Part shown: piece by piece, positions 61,196-64,000 of the stretch
Position numbering within the stretch: position 1 is the stretch's first letter
Layout of the letters: every line of letters starts with the position of its first letter
DNA from: Turneriella parva DSM 21527
Lineage (GTDB): Bacteria; Spirochaetota; Leptospiria; Turneriellales; Turneriellaceae
Direction of reading: 5' to 3'
Length of the DNA stretch: 64,000 bases
Assembly (NCBI RefSeq): GCF_000266885.1
Contig: NC_018020.1
Location: forward strand, 1,550,001-1,614,000
The notes under the pieces: generated by a model
The model's input: the letters and a program-made list of their open reading frames with translations, nothing else
Database searches by the model: none
Told to the model about the DNA's origin: nothing
Translations under genes and position numbers: made by a program

Positions 61196-62260
61196 AATCA
61201 TTCGCGCAAAATTCAGATACTCTTCAGAATCGTGACGTATAAACTCCACACCATACTTGAATGCTTTGCCGTAGCCGCCTTCGGGCGCGGGGTCTGTCTT
61301 TTTCCAGCGAATGTGGCCGCGCAGATCGAGAATCTTGTCGGGTGCTTCTTCTGAAACTACCCAAATCGCCATCAATTGGTTCTCGGCGTAATCAACGTAT
61401 GTCTGAAACGATAGCCCGCTTTGCGAGATGTCGATGAGAAACGGTGATTCAAATAATTCGGTAGTGCCGAGCTCGAGATTGAACGCTGAAATCCACACCT
61501 GGCTGATTCCTTTTTTGCGCGGATTCTTGCGCCGGTCTTGCTGCGGCTGCTCAAAGTAAGCGAGTAGCTTCTGTCTGAGCGCTGCGCGACTGACCGGCTT
61601 TTGCACGAGATACGCGATTTCATTCAGAATGCCGGCATCGAGCACGCCCGGCGCCTGTGCGTCGTAGAGCATAAAGCAAGGCACATCAGCGTAGGCGGCG
61701 CGAAACGCTGCCAGCAAGTCGCGAAACTCGGTATTGATTGCTTCGGGCGAAAGCACTGCAAGCTCCAGTGGAAGTTTCTTGCCCGAATCTGGCAGACGCG
61801 TGATGACGTTCGCTCCCAGTCGGCCCAGCAGTTTCGTTTCGCTCGTGTCGATGCCCGGCGCGAACAAGAAAATATTTTTGCCGGTCAGCGGGAAAAAACT
61901 AAACTGTGCAAGCGCCTTTTCCAGTGCTGCGCGTGTGAACGGCTTCTCGAGCATGTGATCGATGTGGGCGAGCAGCGATGAGTCGACGCGGCCACGCTCG
62001 ACGAATTCGTGCAGCACGAGCACTCTGAGCAGTGGGTTCTTCTTTTTGATCGCTGGCAGTTTTTCTGCAAGCCCCGCCGCCCCGCTGTAGTGCACGACGA
62101 GCACACCTTCGGCGTCGTCGGCCATTCGCAGGTCTTCGAGCCTGGTTAAGTTCTGTGTTTCGGCGCCGCGTGCGCCTACGTAACGTGAAATCGAATCGGT
62201 GACTGCCGCTGACTCGCCGTGCAGAAAGAAAATCGTATCGGCGAGCGCGGCCTGCGGCAT
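61184..62260 (-). CDS. PilZ protein with two receiver-like domains
   Basis: The 358-residue protein has two degenerate receiver-like folds (about 8-118 and 126-240), each ending in a Lys-Pro (DHMLEKPFTRAALEKAL and AYLVQKPVSRAALRQKL) as in true receivers but without the acidic pair or phospho-Asp. The C-terminus (about 245-358) is a PilZ domain with RRKNPRKK and DISQSGLSF, the two motifs that bind c-di-GMP, and a final KYGVEFI strand. It is eight bases from a CheY gene upstream on the same strand, so it may combine c-di-GMP and chemotaxis signals, possibly at the flagellar motor. Confidence 0.78.
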   Translation of the reverse strand: MPQAALADTIFFLHGESAAVTDSISRYVGARGAETQNLTRLEDLRMADDAEGVLVVHYSGAAGLAEKLPAIKKKNPLLRVLVLHEFVERGRVDSSLLAHIDHMLEKPFTRAALEKALAQFSFFPLTGKNIFLFAPGIDTSETKLLGRLGANVITRLPDSGKKLPLELAVLSPEAINTEFRDLLAAFRAAYADVPCFMLYDAQAPGVLDAGILNEIAYLVQKPVSRAALRQKLLAYFEQPQQDRRKNPRKKGISQVWISAFNLELGTTELFESPFLIDISQSGLSFQTYVDYAENQLMAIWVVSEEAPDKILDLRGHIRWKKTDPAPEGGYGKAFKYGVEFIRHDSEEYLNFARMIAMH

Positions 62261-62268
62261 ATTCGCTG

Positions 62269-62643
62269 CTAAGTCATTTTCAGCGCGCTCTTCACCGACG
62301 AGATGAGCCGGTCTTCGGTGAAGGGTTTGATGATAAAGTCGTGCGCGCCTGCTGCAACTGCCTCTTTAATAAAGCGGCTTTCGCCAAGAGCTGAAACCAC
62401 AATAACTTTCGCGTTCGGCACAGCTGCCTTGACGAGCTTCGTGGCCTCAATGCCCCCCAGATTTTTCATCGAGAGATCCATCGTGATCAGGTCGGGCTGC
62501 AGCGTCGTCGCCATCTCGACGACCTCGTTGCCATCGGTTGCTTCGCCCGCAACTTCAAAACCTTTCGATTCTAAATGGCGGCGAATCACCTGCCGCATAT
62601 ACCCCGAATCGTCAACGATCAGTACTTTCTTCTTATCGGCCAT
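62269..62643 (-). CDS. CheY-like single-domain response regulator
   Basis: The 124-residue receiver has every conserved residue: acidic pair in VLIVDDSGYMRQ, phospho-acceptor Asp in DLITMDLSM, Ser in VIVVSALG and Lys in DFIIKPFTEDR. It lacks an output domain, so it acts by protein binding, as in chemotaxis or sporulation relays. It precedes the PilZ protein in a likely two-gene operon. Confidence 0.92.
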   Translation of the reverse strand: MADKKKVLIVDDSGYMRQVIRRHLESKGFEVAGEATDGNEVVEMATTLQPDLITMDLSMKNLGGIEATKLVKAAVPNAKVIVVSALGESRFIKEAVAAGAHDFIIKPFTEDRLISSVKSALKMT

Positions 62644-62673
62644 ATATAAGGAGCGACGAGTTCTGTCTTGATT

Positions 62674-62892
62674 TTACGACGACTTTCCGCGATTTTTTAT
62701 CGAAATCCAGATTTCTGGCAAATACGCGCCAATGATGATCATGACCAGGCCGACCAGGTTCGCGCCCGAAAGAAATTTCACCGATTGCCAGCGGTCGGCG
62801 CTCGTATTCATAATCGAGAGGTACCAGCCGCCGACCACAAGCGCGAGGCCCAGAAGGTGTGCTATGGTATAGGTTTTAATTTTTTGCCACAT
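62674..62892 (-). CDS. Small two-helix membrane protein
   Basis: The ATG at 62892 gives 72 residues with helices at about 8-25 (YTIAHLLGLALVVGGWYL) and 42-60 (GANLVGLVMIIIGAYLP), and a basic C-terminus (IKNRGKSS). The longer open frame to 63009 includes a hairpin region and is unlikely to be translated. It lies upstream of cheY on the same strand. No function is known. Confidence 0.55.
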   Translation of the reverse strand: MWQKIKTYTIAHLLGLALVVGGWYLSIMNTSADRWQSVKFLSGANLVGLVMIIIGAYLPEIWISIKNRGKSS

Positions 62893-62939
62893 AATAAGCA
62901 GTAGGATTGATGAATGTTCTGAGGGCTGCAAGCCAAAAG

Positions 62940-62984
62940 CATCTTCTGGTTTCCTGTTGCGTAGCAACATGAAACCAGAAGATG
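62940..62984. terminator. 21-bp hairpin in the gap before the last gene
   Basis: Arms 62940-62960 and 62964-62984 pair with one mismatch and a 3-base loop. It stands alone in the 241-bp gap between the divergent genes at 62892 and 63134, so it is not clearly a terminator of either. Confidence 0.5.
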
Positions 62985-63133
62985 TGACATAATTCGATAT
63001 CCACAACACTTGTTCACTAATATCGCTTTTTTTGGCCCCTGAACTATATGGCGACGCATATTACAGTGATGGAGTGGCATAAATTGCGCCGTAAAGGCGC
63101 CATTGCTGTCGTCCAATATATACAGAGGGAAAC

Positions 63134-64000
63134 ATGAAGAGCGCAATGCGTTGGAAACTACTGATCTTGGGCACACTGGCGGCGTATGCTTTGGCGTGCG
63201 CCCCTAAACGAAATATTACCCAATTCGCAAAAAATAAAGAAGCCGAAGCGGGACAAACCTACACCGAAGAACAACTGCGCGCAGCGTTGGGGTCTGATCG
63301 GTATGATGCATTGGTTGTGGGTATTGGGCAAGATAACCTCAACTTGCTGACCTATGGCATTGGTATCTCGAACATGACAATGTTGATGAACGGCATTTCA
63401 ACTCCCGGTAAATTGCCCGCCCTCATGTCAGATGGGCCAAACTCGAGAAAGCTGACGTCGATTAACGTGCTTGAGCTCTTGAATAAGTTGGATGATGCAT
63501 GCCAGCAGCCAGGTTCATATGTCAACCCCTCACCCGACCCCTTAATCAACCCAGGTGGTGGGTGCGATACCCTGGGTAAAATGGTCAACATGATCAATGG
63601 CGTGACCGTCGCGGGTATGGAAGGCATCAAGAATATTGTGCACGGAGTGCAAGATCAACCTCTCGACCTCAATGGGTCTGCCTATCAGAATAGAATCAGC
63701 CGGTTGGCCTTTTTGATTTCTTTGCTGAACGAAAATTTGAGTGTCATGCCCACACTGGTGAACGACTTGTCGGCGCCACGTTGCTCGAATAATTCATATG
63801 CAACCCAAGGCACTTGCAATGCAGCAAGCGGTACATGGGAGGCGGCTTCTGGCAAGTGTGTTTTTCCACAGTTTACGATGACCGCTGCATGTACTGGTGC
63901 TGGCCATAGCTGGGATTCAGCCCTAACGGGAGGCACTTTCTCGAGCGTTGGAAATACTAAATTGATTCGATTGGTCAACGATTCTCGCGATATGCGAGAT
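63134..64000 (+). CDS. Lipoprotein of unknown function (3' end outside window)
   Basis: The ATG at 63134 follows GAGGGA, and the frame is open to the window edge (289 codons). The N-terminus MKSAMRWKLLILGTLAAYAL is a lipoprotein signal with lipobox LAC, and Cys22 becomes the first mature residue. The mature region has Asn/Gly/Met-rich helices (VVGIGQDNLNLLTYGIGISN), two small Cys-containing loops (DDACQQPGS, GGGCDTLG) and another Cys set near the edge (APRCSNNSY, GKCVFP). No family is recognised. Similar Cys-rich lipoproteins are common in leptospires. Confidence 0.7.
   Translation, partial: MKSAMRWKLLILGTLAAYALACAPKRNITQFAKNKEAEAGQTYTEEQLRAALGSDRYDALVVGIGQDNLNLLTYGIGISNMTMLMNGISTPGKLPALMSDGPNSRKLTSINVLELLNKLDDACQQPGSYVNPSPDPLINPGGGCDTLGKMVNMINGVTVAGMEGIKNIVHGVQDQPLDLNGSAYQNRISRLAFLISLLNENLSVMPTLVNDLSAPRCSNNSYATQGTCNAASGTWEAASGKCVFPQFTMTAACTGAGHSWDSALTGGTFSSVGNTKLIRLVNDSRDMRD

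Overview
The window looks like chromosome from a spirochaete of the family Leptospiraceae, probably a higher-GC relative of Leptospira such as Turneriella or Leptonema. The grounds are a FlaA2-FlaA1 flagellar sheath pair, many lipoproteins and outer-membrane barrels, cyclic-nucleotide, c-di-GMP and 7TM-type histidine-kinase signalling, and a GC content that reads a little above 50%. This placement is inference from gene content, not from a marker-gene tree. I see no rRNA, tRNA, CRISPR array, insertion sequence or prophage.

Layout. 1-7.2 kb: end of an MBL-fold nuclease gene, bactofilin, pdxA (no ordinary start codon), dGTPase, a zinc phospholipase/nuclease-like exported protein and gyrB. 7.2-10.2 kb: a gene-poor stretch, an AgmX/PglI-like protein and a lipoprotein with six FG-GAP-type repeats. 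10.2-15.4 kb: a cyclic-nucleotide-binding protein, a coupled pair (coiled-coil exported protein plus a degenerate 5'-nucleotidase fused to a beta-barrel), a fatty-acid hydroxylase and a cupin lipoprotein. 15.5-25.5 kb: dnaE, a two-component system, a TetR regulator with a clear operator in front of a DUF2306 gene, a PAP2 enzyme and an outer-membrane protein. 25.7-34.6 kb: citrate synthase, a phasin-like protein, sugar dehydrogenase, thiD, a GspC-like protein, flaA2-flaA1, an unknown membrane protein and a double zinc-ribbon protein. 34.7-38.2 kb: S1/P1 nuclease, mnmH-selD (tRNA selenouridine) and a deaminase. 38.2-45.3 kb: a gene-poor zone, a GAF-adenylate cyclase, a beta-glycoside operon (GH1, MFS, ROK kinase) and an OmpA-like lipoprotein. 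45.4-51.7 kb: two DUF4139 paralogues, a small secreted protein, an arsR/AHSA1/GFA operon in which the AHSA1 gene carries a stop at codon 10, homospermidine synthase and a SET-domain protein. 51.8-57.7 kb: nuoJKLMN. 57.7-64 kb: HtrA protease, coaX, an LptF/G permease, a PilZ protein with two pseudo-receivers beside a CheY, a small membrane protein and the start of a lipoprotein gene.

Three themes stand out beyond the genes. First, many gene boundaries carry long, nearly perfect palindromes, and several include the stop codons of one or both genes. Second, two convergent intergenic regions (5085-5168 and 61018-61152) hold multi-stem structures sharing a nearly identical internal hairpin. Third, short CCCCTG-type palindromes lie just upstream of three genes, two of them signalling genes. 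Annotated starts were chosen by Shine-Dalgarno (SD) position, signal peptide or family N-terminus; where they differ from the longest open frame this is stated.
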